The position numbers and the translations under genes were made by a program. The notes under the pieces were generated by a model that worked only from the letters and a program-made list of their open reading frames with translations, was not told where the DNA came from and did no database searches. Positions 1-8,029 of a DNA stretch of 64,000 nucleotides are shown here, in pieces (the first letter of the stretch is position 1; every line of letters starts with the position of its first letter). Origin of the DNA: JANQFV01 sp964468185 (lineage in GTDB: Bacteria > Planctomycetota > Phycisphaerae > UBA1845 > Fen-1342). The stretch lies in contig CAYXTR010000020.1 of the NCBI GenBank assembly GCA_964468185.1, positions 28,600 to 92,599 of the forward strand. The letters run 5' to 3'.

Positions 1-207
1 GCCGAGGTGCTGCGAGCCTACACGGCCCCAACGGGCTGGCGTGCATTGATGCAGCGGTTGAACGCGTTTGTCCACGGCCGCGCCAGCGATTCCGGCGCGC
101 AGCACAACCGGCTTCTGGCTGCTGTGTTGCGGAAGCGCATCGGCATGGCGATGGAGCGGCAGCAGAGGACGAATGGAGCGCGCGATCCCGATGCCGGGCG
201 CGAATGA
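1..207 (+). CDS. C-terminal end of an unidentified protein (truncated by window start)
   Basis: An open frame runs from the first base to a TGA at 205-207, giving about 68 residues with no obligatory start inside the window. The visible peptide is rich in Arg, Ala and Gln with no motif I recognise. It is probably the tail of a gene that begins before the window. It could also be a chance frame in GC-rich DNA. Confidence 0.35.
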   Translation, partial: AEVLRAYTAPTGWRALMQRLNAFVHGRASDSGAQHNRLLAAVLRKRIGMAMERQQRTNGARDPDAGRE

Positions 208-257
208 GGGGCGGACCGCGCCAGCTATTGCAGATGGTGCAGACGTTCGGTCGGGGG

Positions 258-287
258 TTGTTTTCGTGCAGATTAGAGCCGTCTAAT
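258..287 (+). promoter_or_regulatory. candidate promoter for the FG-GAP/TSP3 protein
   Basis: TTGTTT (258-263) and TCTAAT (282-287) are separated by 18 bases, about 90 bases upstream of the chosen start at 379. The -10 lies in a small inverted repeat (ATTAGA / TCTAAT). This is a weak match judged by eye. Confidence 0.25.
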
Positions 288-378
288 TCATTCCGGGGGC
301 GCTGCCCGCAAGTGCTAGGATCCTAGGGTGTTGTGGAAAGAGCGTTCTACCAGCCTGATGATGAAGGAGAAGTCCCGC

Positions 379-3300
379 ATGGATCCCACGCTGCGCGCAC
401 GAAGTTACACATTACGGTTATGGCATTCGACGACGACCATGCTGCGAGCATGTCTGCTGCTTGGAGTCCTGGCATTCGCGCTCGGTCACGCGTCGGCAGA
501 TGTCCTGCAACCTGGATTCGATCAGGAGTTTCTGGATGATGTCGACGGGCGGACACGTGCCTGGGGGGTGGACGTGGCCGATTTCAACAACGATGGATTC
601 GATGACATCATCTCCGGCGACACCTTTGGCGACGCACATCTGTATTTGGGCAATGGCGATGGCACGTTTGCCGATCAAGGCGTCGTGATCAACTTGACTT
701 ACCATGACGCGTATGGCCTGGCTGCCGGCGACTTCAATGGCGATGGCAACCAGGACTTTGTATTGACACGCACAGGCGGGGGCGCCACGCCACCGGAGGA
801 CGGCAGCGTACTGCTGTACCTCGGCAACGGTGACGGGACGTTTGAGTCGGAGGGGTTCCCGCAGCTCGGCTTGGTCGTGGGTGACGCTGGGACGGATGTC
901 GTGGTTGCGGCTGCCGGTGATGTGGATGGTGACGGGGACGTGGACCTGATCGCGGGTGACATTACGGCGTCAGAAAATGGTGCCGCGGATGTGACACTGT
1001 TCCGTAATATGGGCAACAATGGATCGGGTCAGCCGACGTGGCAGGCAGAGACGGTCATTTCGGCGCCGGACATCCCGCCTGATCCGGAGCAGCCGCCGTA
1101 CTTCCCGCCGACCGGTTACCTGACCGGCTATGGGCTGGCGTTGGGTGATGTTGACGGGGATGGTGCTCTGGATCTGCTCGTGGGTGATCGGGCCAGTTAC
1201 TTGTACGTGTACAGGAACGACGGGTTGGGCACCTTTGCAGCGGTGCGCTATGACGCGATTGGTACGCGTCCATTCGCGTTTGACCGCATCCATGAGACGT
1301 TTGCGTCGCAACTTACGCTGGCGGCCGGCGACTTGAACGGCGACGGACTGGTCGATTTTGCTACGGGCGGGACGGATGGTGTCTGGGAGGGGCAGGTCGA
1401 TCTGTGGCTCAACGTAGGCAATGACGACGATGGCCGACCGCAGTTCATCAATGGTGGCATCATTGGTGGCGATGGCTCGGATGCTCGCGGCCTGGCCGTG
1501 GGGCAGCTTAACTTCCTCGAAGACGATTACCGCGACCTGGTATTCGGCAATTTCGAAGGGAACCTGAACGGGCTGTTCGCAGATCTGACCGACAGCGATG
1601 GTGACCTGATTGTAGATCGTTTCGACAATGCTCCGCTGCATCCGAATGCGCCGCGGCTTGATATGAATACGGACGGAGGCATCAACTACCTCGATCAACT
1701 CGACAATGATCACGATGGTGTTGGCGATCCGGCAGACGCCGATGACGACGAAGACGGGATTCCGGATGACGTCGACAACTGTCCATTCACGCCCAACCCG
1801 GATCAGCTCGATTTTGACGGCGATGGGCGGGGTGACGCCTGCGATCCGTTGAATGACATTGATACGGATGGTGATGGTGTGACCGATGGGCCGGTGGATG
1901 CGGTGTTGTTTGCGCTCGCACAGGAAGCAAAGGGGGTGTGGTCACAGAGTGATACACACTTCATTGTTCGCATTGATGCGCTCGGACGCGTGTTTCAGAA
2001 CGAATTCACGCAGACGCTAACGGATGGCGCCATCCTGACACCGGAAGACTGGGAGGTGAAGAAGTTCGACAACTACAACGGCATCGGCGATGAACCGGCT
2101 GAACCTGGCTATCAGGTTCCGGCGGATCTGCCGGGCGGTAAGGAGGTCCCGCTCTCCCTGGTGGTCATTCCCAAGCAGATCTGGAATGCCTTTGGCGATC
2201 CCGACCCCGTACAGTGGCTGAACGATCGCTTGCTCTACGACACGCTCGAGATCGGCCAACACGGGACATATCACGCGAACAACACGCCGCTGGGCGACTG
2301 GGCGAACGACCCCGACTACGACTTCTGGTCGTGCGAGATGTGCGGCTTCACTGTGGCGGAGATGTTCCAGTATCTCCGCATCGGTGAGCGGACGATGCGC
2401 GGGCAGTACGCCGTCGATCCGTGGATCCAGCAGTCGGGGGCGGTGCCGGGCGAGTCGCCGGAGATTGACTTTGCCAGCGCGGCCAATCCGTTGATTTCAT
2501 TTGCGCCGCCATACAACACGTCGGATCCAAACGGTCGGGATGCGACGTCGCGGCTGGGTTTCGTGCAGTTCAGCGCGTCCATCTTCGAGGAACAGAGCGA
2601 GATCTTCACACCGGAGGGCTCGCACCACGAGCTGTTCGATCAGTTTGGCATGTTCCATGCGAGTGCTGACTTGCAGGTCGATCCGGAAGTGCCGGATGGA
2701 ATGACCTATACGGAGTACCTCGCGTCCATTACGGAGTGGGGCAGCTTGAATACGTGGTTAATCGAGGAAGTCGAGTGGTCGACCCGTTACTGCAATGATC
2801 TGCCGCGGCTGGTGCCGTGTGAGGAGGCGCCCGGCGGGATCAACCGCGAGAACAACATGGTTGACCTGGAGCGGTGGGCGCTCTGGCTCGAACTGCTCGA
2901 CTTTGTCAACTTCAACGGCCAGCCGATGACGCTCGGCGACTACGCCCTGGCGGTGGCCTTCGACAACGCCCCGACGGTGAGCAATCCGGATCAGTCCGAT
3001 GGAGATCATGACGGCATCGGCGATGCCATCGACGAGGCGACGCTCGTCGCCGAAGACGTTGACTTCGAGTGCACGAGTGCTGGTTCGGTCGGGACGCTGG
3101 CGGCTGTGCTGACCAATCCGCTGGGCGGCATTGCCGACCAGGAGGTTGTGTTTACGTTCGATGCCGATGGTGACGGCGAATCCGAAACCTTTGCGGCGCT
3201 CACGAATGCCGATGGCGTCGCGCAGGTGGAGGTTGAGAGTGTGCTCACCTACGGCGAGACAGGCGAGTATACGGCTGCCTGGGACGGTGTGCTCGTCACC

Positions 3301-3720
3301 GCCGAAGATACCGGCATCGTCACGGTGGTGGATACGGTTCCGCCGGTGATTACGGAGATCTTGGCGGATCCGAACATGTTGTGGCCGCCGAATCGACAGA
3401 TGATCCCGGTCACCGTGACCGTCACGGTGGAGGATGCGTGCAGCAGTGAGGTGATCTGCGAGATCATCGAGGTGACCAGCACGGAGCCGGAGCAGAGCAA
3501 TCCTGGCGATCCGGCACCGGATTGGGTGATCACGGGGCCGCTGACGCTCGAACTGCGGGCGCAGCGCCTGGGCATGTACGACGGTCGCGTGTACACGATC
3601 ACGGTTGAGTGCGTCGACGATGCCGGCAACGGTGTGACGGAGACGGTGACCGTAGCGGTGCCGCATGACATGCGGCCCATGGAGCGTCCCGCCGGCCCGG
3701 GCTTGTCGTTGATTCGTTAG
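379..3720 (+). CDS. secreted FG-GAP/VCBS and thrombospondin-3 repeat protein with a deacetylase-like domain
   Basis: A 1113-residue exported protein. ATG at 379 is preceded by AAGGAG (364-369); upstream in-frame GTG/ATG codons at 328-361 lack such a site. A hydrophobic signal segment follows (about residues 21-40, ending near HASA). Five or more FG-GAP/VCBS calcium-type repeats fill residues ~55-420 (for example DFNGDGNQD, DVDGDGDVD, DLNGDGLVD). Thrombospondin type 3 Asp repeats lie at ~435-490. A ~380-residue globular region follows, holding QHGTYH (His628 and His632, HxxxH) and FAPPYN (~707), which recall motifs 2 and 3 of NodB polysaccharide deacetylases. One more TSP3 unit, an Ig-like domain (~895-985) and a terminal beta domain complete it. 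The repeats suggest a calcium-bound surface protein. The deacetylase assignment is inference, and the Asp-Asp motif is not evident. Confidence 0.85.
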   Translation: MDPTLRARSYTLRLWHSTTTMLRACLLLGVLAFALGHASADVLQPGFDQEFLDDVDGRTRAWGVDVADFNNDGFDDIISGDTFGDAHLYLGNGDGTFADQGVVINLTYHDAYGLAAGDFNGDGNQDFVLTRTGGGATPPEDGSVLLYLGNGDGTFESEGFPQLGLVVGDAGTDVVVAAAGDVDGDGDVDLIAGDITASENGAADVTLFRNMGNNGSGQPTWQAETVISAPDIPPDPEQPPYFPPTGYLTGYGLALGDVDGDGALDLLVGDRASYLYVYRNDGLGTFAAVRYDAIGTRPFAFDRIHETFASQLTLAAGDLNGDGLVDFATGGTDGVWEGQVDLWLNVGNDDDGRPQFINGGIIGGDGSDARGLAVGQLNFLEDDYRDLVFGNFEGNLNGLFADLTDSDGDLIVDRFDNAPLHPNAPRLDMNTDGGINYLDQLDNDHDGVGDPADADDDEDGIPDDVDNCPFTPNPDQLDFDGDGRGDACDPLNDIDTDGDGVTDGPVDAVLFALAQEAKGVWSQSDTHFIVRIDALGRVFQNEFTQTLTDGAILTPEDWEVKKFDNYNGIGDEPAEPGYQVPADLPGGKEVPLSLVVIPKQIWNAFGDPDPVQWLNDRLLYDTLEIGQHGTYHANNTPLGDWANDPDYDFWSCEMCGFTVAEMFQYLRIGERTMRGQYAVDPWIQQSGAVPGESPEIDFASAANPLISFAPPYNTSDPNGRDATSRLGFVQFSASIFEEQSEIFTPEGSHHELFDQFGMFHASADLQVDPEVPDGMTYTEYLASITEWGSLNTWLIEEVEWSTRYCNDLPRLVPCEEAPGGINRENNMVDLERWALWLELLDFVNFNGQPMTLGDYALAVAFDNAPTVSNPDQSDGDHDGIGDAIDEATLVAEDVDFECTSAGSVGTLAAVLTNPLGGIADQEVVFTFDADGDGESETFAALTNADGVAQVEVESVLTYGETGEYTAAWDGVLVTAEDTGIVTVVDTVPPVITEILADPNMLWPPNRQMIPVTVTVTVEDACSSEVICEIIEVTSTEPEQSNPGDPAPDWVITGPLTLELRAQRLGMYDGRVYTITVECVDDAGNGVTETVTVAVPHDMRPMERPAGPGLSLIR

Positions 3721-3753
3721 CTTGCACCAGCGCAGGTGGAGCGCTGTAGAAAG

Positions 3754-3797
3754 GCGAAGCGTGCGCCCGGTCCGGTCGGGCGGCGCTTCGCTTTTTT
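3754..3797 (+). terminator. intrinsic terminator after the FG-GAP/TSP3 gene
   Basis: GCGAAGCG (3754-3761) pairs perfectly with CGCTTCGC (3784-3791). An inner stem CGCCCG (3764-3769) pairs with CGGGCG (3777-3782). Six T residues (3792-3797) follow, a textbook rho-independent terminator 34 bases past the stop codon. Confidence 0.85.
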
Positions 3798-3834
3798 GGG
3801 GATGCACGGAGTGGGTGCAGCCGACGTGCCGCCG

Positions 3835-4368
3835 CTATTCCAGCGGCGGGGCCGGCGGCAGGTCGATGTCGGTCTGGTTTACATGGTTGAAGTAGTTCGT
3901 GAACGTATTGAGGGCGTAGACCGCGACGATTTCGGCGACGTGGCCATCGTCGTAGCCGGCCTGACGTAGTGTGGCGAGATCTTCATCGCTGACGAAGCCG
4001 CGTTTCTCGTTCATGGCCTGCGCGAAACGGGTGAGTGCATTGAGCTTGGGATCGTTCACTTCGCCGCGGCGGGCGCCGAGCATTTGATCCGTTGTGAGGC
4101 CGACGCTCTTGCCCAGGTACGTGTGGGCCGCGCGACAGTAGTCGCAGTCGTTCATTTCAGCGATGGCCAGCGCGATGGTCTCGCGCTCACGATCGCTGAG
4201 CAGGCCGGATTTGAGAGCGCCACTCAGGCTCAGGTAGGCCTCGAGGGCGGCAGGTGAATTGGCCATCCCTTTGAAGATGTTCAGATGCATACCCTTGAGC
4301 GGGCCGTCGAAGAGCTCTTTGGCCTTTCCGGTTGCGTCTTTCGGGTCGACTACATTCAATCTTGGCAT
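3835..4368 (-). CDS. carboxymuconolactone decarboxylase/AhpD-family peroxidase-like protein
   Basis: A 177-residue protein of the AhpD/CMD fold. The redox motif is C75-x2-C78 followed by His82 (CDYCRAAH), in the context EMNDCDYC that typifies alkylhydroperoxidase-like members. Such proteins use the CxxC pair to reduce peroxides in the cytoplasm. The start is ATG at 4368, with AAGGAG 12 bases upstream. A longer frame reaches 4560 but its extra 64 residues look non-coding. The gene stands alone, downstream of the rpsG terminator. The exact substrate and electron donor cannot be read from sequence. Confidence 0.85.
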   Translation of the reverse strand: MPRLNVVDPKDATGKAKELFDGPLKGMHLNIFKGMANSPAALEAYLSLSGALKSGLLSDRERETIALAIAEMNDCDYCRAAHTYLGKSVGLTTDQMLGARRGEVNDPKLNALTRFAQAMNEKRGFVSDEDLATLRQAGYDDGHVAEIVAVYALNTFTNYFNHVNQTDIDLPPAPPLE

Positions 4369-4566
4369 ATTAATCGGATACTCCTTTCTGTATCGGGCCG
4401 GGAACGTGTCGGCGGTGACGGCTACTGCACTACCGCCGGGTCGAGCAGGGGCGCTCGCATGTTGGTAGATTGTAGGGCCCGGTTGGCCAAATGCGAACGC
4501 CGTCGCGGCCGGTTGCCGGAGAAGGTGTGCTGACGCGGTGGCCGGCCGCAAGCGTTTCAAATAGAA

Positions 4567-4588
4567 GGCCGGGTCATGAGACCCGGCC
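4567..4588 (-). terminator. terminator of the rpsL-rpsG operon
   Basis: GGCCGGGTC (4567-4575) and GACCCGGCC (4580-4588) form a perfect 9-bp stem with a 4-base loop. On the minus strand it is followed by TTCTATTT. It sits about 60 bases past the rpsG stop, so the transcript probably ends here without fusA or tuf. Confidence 0.7.
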
Positions 4589-4601
4589 GTGTGCTTGCAG
4601 T

Positions 4602-4663
4602 TGAATAGTCTTGTGAGTCTAGCGCGACCAGCTGAATAGTCTTGTGAGTCTAGCGCGACCAGC
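4602..4663. repeat. 31-bp perfect tandem duplication covering the end of rpsG
   Basis: A 31-base unit starting TGAATAGTCTTGTGAG occurs at 4602-4632 and again, identical, at 4633-4663. The second copy contains the last codons and TAG stop of rpsG (4650-4652). The first copy is therefore a decoded-looking but untranslated duplicate just 3' of the gene. This looks like a recent slippage or unequal-exchange duplication. Confidence 0.9.
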
Positions 4664-5132
4664 CGAAGTGAGCGAAGGCCTTATTGGCGTCGGCCATGCG
4701 GTGGACCATTTCGCGCTGGTTCATCGCGTCGCCTTCGCGGTTGTAGGCGGCCATCAGCTCATCCGCGAGGCGGTGGGCGGTCGGGCGGCCGCTCTTGCCG
4801 CGAATGGACTGGAGGATCCAGCGGATTGCCAGCGACTGGCGCCGTTTGGGGTTGACCTGCATCGGCACCTGGTAGTTGGCACCGCCGACGCGCTTGGACC
4901 GGACTTCGACGTCAGGTTTGATGTTGTCGAGGGCCTTTTCGAAGACCTCGATGGGAGTGACATCGTTGATCTTCTTGCTGATGCGATCCATGGCGTCGTA
5001 GAAGACGCGCTGGGCGACGGACTTTTTCCCGTCCCACATCAGGCAGTTGATGAACTTGGATGCGACTTTGTTGTTGAAACGCGGGTCGCCCCGAAGCTGC
5101 TTGGTCGAATGCGTAAAACGCTTGTACGCCAT
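4650..5132 (-). CDS. rpsG: 30S ribosomal protein S7
   Basis: A 160-residue protein recognisable along its whole length as ribosomal protein S7, the primary 16S rRNA-binding protein of the small-subunit head. It begins MAYKRFTHS, has the central VGGANYQVP signature and ends with the AFAHFGWSR-type tail. It lies 17 bases downstream of rpsL, the usual str-operon order. However, fusA and tuf do not follow; a terminator does. Length and termini are normal. The 3' end is part of a 31-bp tandem duplication that leaves the reading frame intact. Confidence 0.98.
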   Translation of the reverse strand: MAYKRFTHSTKQLRGDPRFNNKVASKFINCLMWDGKKSVAQRVFYDAMDRISKKINDVTPIEVFEKALDNIKPDVEVRSKRVGGANYQVPMQVNPKRRQSLAIRWILQSIRGKSGRPTAHRLADELMAAYNREGDAMNQREMVHRMADANKAFAHFGWSR

Positions 5133-5149
5133 AGGTCAACGACTCCCGC

Positions 5150-5539
5150 CTATTTCTTGAGCTTCACGCCGTACTTGCTACGGCTGCGGTTACGGGCCTT
5201 ACCTTCCTTATCCGTGTTGACGCCGGCACAGTCGAGCTTACCGCGGACGATGTGGTAGCGTACGCCGGGGAGGTCGCGGACACGGCCGCCACGCACGAGC
5301 ACGATGGAGTGCTCCTGGAGGTTGTGGTCGACACCGGGAATATAGGCGGTGACTTCCTTGCCGTTGGTCAGGCGCACACGGGCGACCTTACGAAGCGCCG
5401 AATTGGGCTTCTTGGGCGTCTGGGTCTTTACCTGGAGGCACACGCCGCGCCGCTGCGGACACTCCTCCAGGTCGCGCACCTTGGACTTGCGCGAGACGTC
5501 GCGTCGCGGGTTGCGCACCAGTTGATTGATGGTTGGCAT
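5150..5539 (-). CDS. rpsL: 30S ribosomal protein S12
   Basis: A 129-residue S12, the decoding-centre protein of the small subunit. It starts MPTINQLVRNPRR and holds the KPNSALRK loop, with the Lys residues whose mutation causes streptomycin resistance in other bacteria present in wild-type form. GVRYHIVRGKLD follows and the tail is basic. ATG at 5539 has CAGGAG 10 bases upstream; a longer frame to 5629 is not convincing. It is the first gene of a two-gene operon with rpsG. Confidence 0.98.
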   Translation of the reverse strand: MPTINQLVRNPRRDVSRKSKVRDLEECPQRRGVCLQVKTQTPKKPNSALRKVARVRLTNGKEVTAYIPGVDHNLQEHSIVLVRGGRVRDLPGVRYHIVRGKLDCAGVNTDKEGKARNRSRSKYGVKLKK

Positions 5540-5577
5540 TGCGTAGCAGCTCCTGCTGAACCAAACGTGCATGCACT

Positions 5578-5601
5578 GTCTGCCCGCCAATAGCGGCAGA
5601 C
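5578..5601 (-). other. hairpin in the rpsL leader
   Basis: GTCTGCC (5578-5584) and GGCAGAC (5595-5601) can pair around a 10-base loop in the presumed 5' untranslated region of rpsL-rpsG. It could be a translational control element, but no known ribosomal-protein leader motif is recognised. Confidence 0.35.
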
Positions 5602-5606
5602 CATGC

Positions 5607-5634
5607 AGTATATCAGTCCGTGGCAACACGACAA
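5607..5634 (-). promoter_or_regulatory. rpsL: candidate promoter of rpsL-rpsG
   Basis: On the minus strand TTGTCG (5629-5634) and TATACT (5607-5612) are 16 bases apart. Transcription would start near 5600 and give a ~60-base leader with a hairpin. Judged by eye. Confidence 0.4.
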
Positions 5635-6189
5635 GTGCATCGGAAGTGAAAATCGCCTCTCAGTGCCCGCGAGAGCGATCCAGTCGTTGTCGAACTGTCG
5701 TGGGTGTGCTTAGCCGGCAACGCCCGGCCCGTAGGCGGGCCGGAGCCGGTGAAGCAACACGCCGACGCGACGTCTGTGTCGACAATGCCGATGAGAAGCG
5801 GGGGGGGCACACGATTGTGTCAGCGGGTTGGCGCGGTACGTGCATCTTCGGCGGAGACGGCTCGTAAGTTGTTATTTGGAAAGTAGTTCTCTGCAAATCG
5901 GCAACTTGCCGCCGATGAGCTTGAGGGTGATGTGCTCATTTGGCTGCGTGCGGCCGACTGCCAGCCGGCACGTTCTTGAGAAGCTGGACTCAACAACGCC
6001 ATCTGCCGGCAAGCAGTGTTTCGTCAATCTGCGGCGTGACGATGATGGTGTGTGTTGTAGGCCTGATCTTCTTGGGCAGGCATTGGAAATGGGCGGGGGC
6101 GGGTGGATTATCGGCGCTAGCAAACGCGGGCTTCTGTTGACCAATCTGTCTGGTTTCGCTGGCCCGCAAGACGCGCGACGGTGCGGGTG
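5635..6189. other. non-coding stretch between rpsL and the anti-sigma kinase gene
   Basis: About 555 bases with no credible gene. The short open frames on either strand have no domain, no SD site and poor codon character. The only structure seen is a perfect hairpin, CCGGCCCG (5724-5731) / CGGGCCGG (5736-5743) with loop TAGG, which has no T-tract. No tRNA or known small RNA was recognised. Confidence 0.4.
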
Positions 6190-6633
6190 TCATTTGCCGG
6201 CCGGGTTCTCTTTCAGTAGCCATACCTCGTTGCCCGCGCGACTGTAGCGGACTTTGGTCATGTAGGATTGCATCAACATGAGCCCTCGGCCGCAGGGACG
6301 TTCGAGGTTTTCGTCGGCGGTGGGGTCGGGGACGTCTGCCGGACGGAATCCACAGCCCTCATCCCGTACCATGAGTACGAAGCGGTCCGGGGCGACGAAC
6401 CACCGCAAATCGATATGCTTGGTGGGATCGTTGCAATTGCCGTGCTTGACGGCGTTGGTTACCGCCTCCTCATAGGCGAGCTTGATGGCGAAGATGATGT
6501 CTTCGTCATAGCCCGACTGCTTGAGTTCCTGGATGATGCGCAGTTCGGGCTCTTTGAGGCGATGAAGGTCGCTGGGCAGCCTCACGCCGACGAGCTTGCG
6601 ATCATCCACACCAAAATCGGGAGGCACCTTCAT
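6190..6633 (-). CDS. RsbW-like serine/threonine anti-sigma kinase (HATPase_c)
   Basis: A 147-residue stand-alone GHKL ATPase domain of the RsbW/SpoIIAB type. It has an N box (EEAVTNAVKHGN), a G1 box (DEGCGF) and a G2-like box (CGRGLMLM). Such kinases phosphorylate a STAS-domain antagonist and bind a sigma factor. The start ATG at 6633 gives a normal family length; the longer in-frame extension overlaps the upstream gene and is not credible. It lies 35 bases downstream of a STAS protein gene, so the two form a partner-switching pair. No sigma factor or PP2C phosphatase gene is adjacent, so the controlled process is unknown. Confidence 0.88.
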   Translation of the reverse strand: MKVPPDFGVDDRKLVGVRLPSDLHRLKEPELRIIQELKQSGYDEDIIFAIKLAYEEAVTNAVKHGNCNDPTKHIDLRWFVAPDRFVLMVRDEGCGFRPADVPDPTADENLERPCGRGLMLMQSYMTKVRYSRAGNEVWLLKENPAGK

Positions 6634-6668
6634 GGTCTTGCCGTGGCCCGCACGTGAGGAAAAGCACG

Positions 6669-7034
6669 TTATGCCTTGCCGAACGCCTGCAGCGCTTCGT
6701 CCACGGTGTCGTGGATGTCGAAGACGCGATTCAGACGCGTGATGCGGAAGACCTGATAAATCTGCCGATTGATGTTCGACAGCTTCAATTCGCCGTTCTG
6801 CTCCTGGACCTTCTTGTGCAGGGTGATGAGCATGCCGAGGGCGGCACTGGCGAGGTGATCGACGTTCTCGAAGTTCAGCACGAGCTTGATCCCCGGCTGT
6901 GATTCGGCGACCTTCCGGAGCTCGTCGCCGATTTCCTGGATCGAGAGCTCTTCCAGGATTTTTCGGTCGGCGAATTCGACGATGACGACGCGGTCTTCGC
7001 GCTTGATTTTCAGGTGGGACGAGGGCTGCTCCAT
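6669..7034 (-). CDS. STAS-domain anti-sigma factor antagonist
   Basis: A 121-residue STAS protein resembling RsbV/SpoIIAA. The conserved loop reads NVDHLASAALGML, with a Ser at the position phosphorylated in the family. ATG at 7034 has GGAGG ten bases upstream; the alternative start at 7157 adds 41 residues unlike a STAS domain. The next gene encodes the likely cognate kinase. In the usual scheme, the unphosphorylated form binds the kinase and frees its target sigma factor. That function here is inference from family and neighbourhood. Confidence 0.88.
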   Translation of the reverse strand: MEQPSSHLKIKREDRVVIVEFADRKILEELSIQEIGDELRKVAESQPGIKLVLNFENVDHLASAALGMLITLHKKVQEQNGELKLSNINRQIYQVFRITRLNRVFDIHDTVDEALQAFGKA

Positions 7035-7412
7035 GGGCGCGCTTACCTCCAAGTGCTGCCGCCGGATCCGGCTCAGATCGCGATGCAGCGCGATGCGGAC
7101 CGATTTCTGCGGGCCAGTGCTGGTCGGAACGTACTGAATCCACTGATTCTTTGCCACCCAGGCGGCCGTGTCAACCGCACGTCAGCGGCGCCGTGGGCCC
7201 GTGGCCCGCGTTGTCGGCGTCATGCGTGACGCTGCTGGGGGTGGCGTGAGCGACCATGTCAGGGAGGCGGTGGATTTGGCGCCGTGCGCATGCTTGCTAA
7301 ACTAACGTGATTCAAGTATGCGCGGTCCGGGGGAGCCGCGCGGGGCGGCGAGAGGTTTCGCTTCACGCCAACCCGCAGCAGGTACACAGCAGCAGCACCG
7401 GGAGCAGACAAC
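7035..7412. other. divergent intergenic region between the STAS gene and btaB
   Basis: About 380 bases separating two divergent operons. It holds a candidate promoter for btaB-btaA near its right end. The rest has no credible coding frame, and no operator-like repeat was recognised. Confidence 0.4.
7276..7303 (+). promoter_or_regulatory. candidate promoter of btaB-btaA
   Basis: TTGGCG (7276-7281) and TAAACT (7298-7303) are 16 bases apart and would give a leader of about 100 bases before the TTG start at 7413. Judged by eye. Confidence 0.35.
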
Positions 7413-8027
7413 TTGTCCGACACCGCTGTTCAACGTTTCTATCGCTTTCATGCGTACGTCTACGACAGCACCCGGTGGATGATCCTGCATGGTCGCCGCC
7501 GCGCCGCGGCGGCGCTGGGTCTGCGCCCCAACAGCCGGGTGCTCGAGGTGGGGTGTGGGACCGGGCTGAATTTCCGCTATTTGCAGGAGCAGCTTGATCC
7601 GCGCGAGGGGCGGCTCACCGGGCTGGATTTCTCGCACGATATGCTGGTGCGGGCGGATAAGCGTGTGACGCGCCGTGGCTGGAGCAACATCGAACTCGTG
7701 CAGGGCGACGCCACGACGATGGATCTGGGGCGCCAGTTCGATGCCCTTTTCTTTGGTTACAGCCTGACGATGATTCCAGACTGGCGGGCTGCACTCGATC
7801 GGGCGCGGGAGCACCTCGTGACCGGCGGAACGCTGGTCGTGCTCGACTTCAGCCGCTTTCACGGCTGGGGCCCGTTGGGGCCGGCGATGCGCACGTGGCT
7901 GCGGCTGAATCACGTCGATACATTACCTCCGTATGAAGATGAATTGCGGGCCCGCTTTGATCGGGTGACCGTGAATTACTGGCTTGGGGGCTACAACTTC
8001 ACAGCGATCGGTCGTAAAGGAGACTGA
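7413..8027 (+). CDS. btaB: BtaB-like S-adenosylmethionine N-methyltransferase (betaine lipid synthesis)
   Basis: A 204-residue class I methyltransferase. Motif I is VLEVGCGTGLN, an acidic LTGLDFS strand follows, and VQGDAT supplies the next SAM contact. The N-terminus (VQRFYRFHAYVYDSTRW) matches the recalled BtaB-type pattern. The proposed role is to methylate the amine of diacylglyceryl homoserine three times to give the betaine lipid DGTS at the inner membrane. The start is TTG at 7413, eight bases after GGGAG. btaA follows two bases after the stop. The assignment rests strongly on this pairing; alone it would be called a generic methyltransferase. Confidence 0.82.
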   Translation: MSDTAVQRFYRFHAYVYDSTRWMILHGRRRAAAALGLRPNSRVLEVGCGTGLNFRYLQEQLDPREGRLTGLDFSHDMLVRADKRVTRRGWSNIELVQGDATTMDLGRQFDALFFGYSLTMIPDWRAALDRAREHLVTGGTLVVLDFSRFHGWGPLGPAMRTWLRLNHVDTLPPYEDELRARFDRVTVNYWLGGYNFTAIGRKGD

Positions 8028-8029
8028 GC

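Noticed and set aside
2758..3807. 349-codon minus-strand frame opposite the FG-GAP/TSP3 protein
   Set aside because: It is Arg/His-rich shadow sequence, overlaps the terminator, and has no recognisable fold.
5571..6247. Several short open frames between rpsL and the anti-sigma kinase gene
   Set aside because: They overlap each other on both strands and lack SD sites and recognisable sequence, so I treat the stretch as non-coding.
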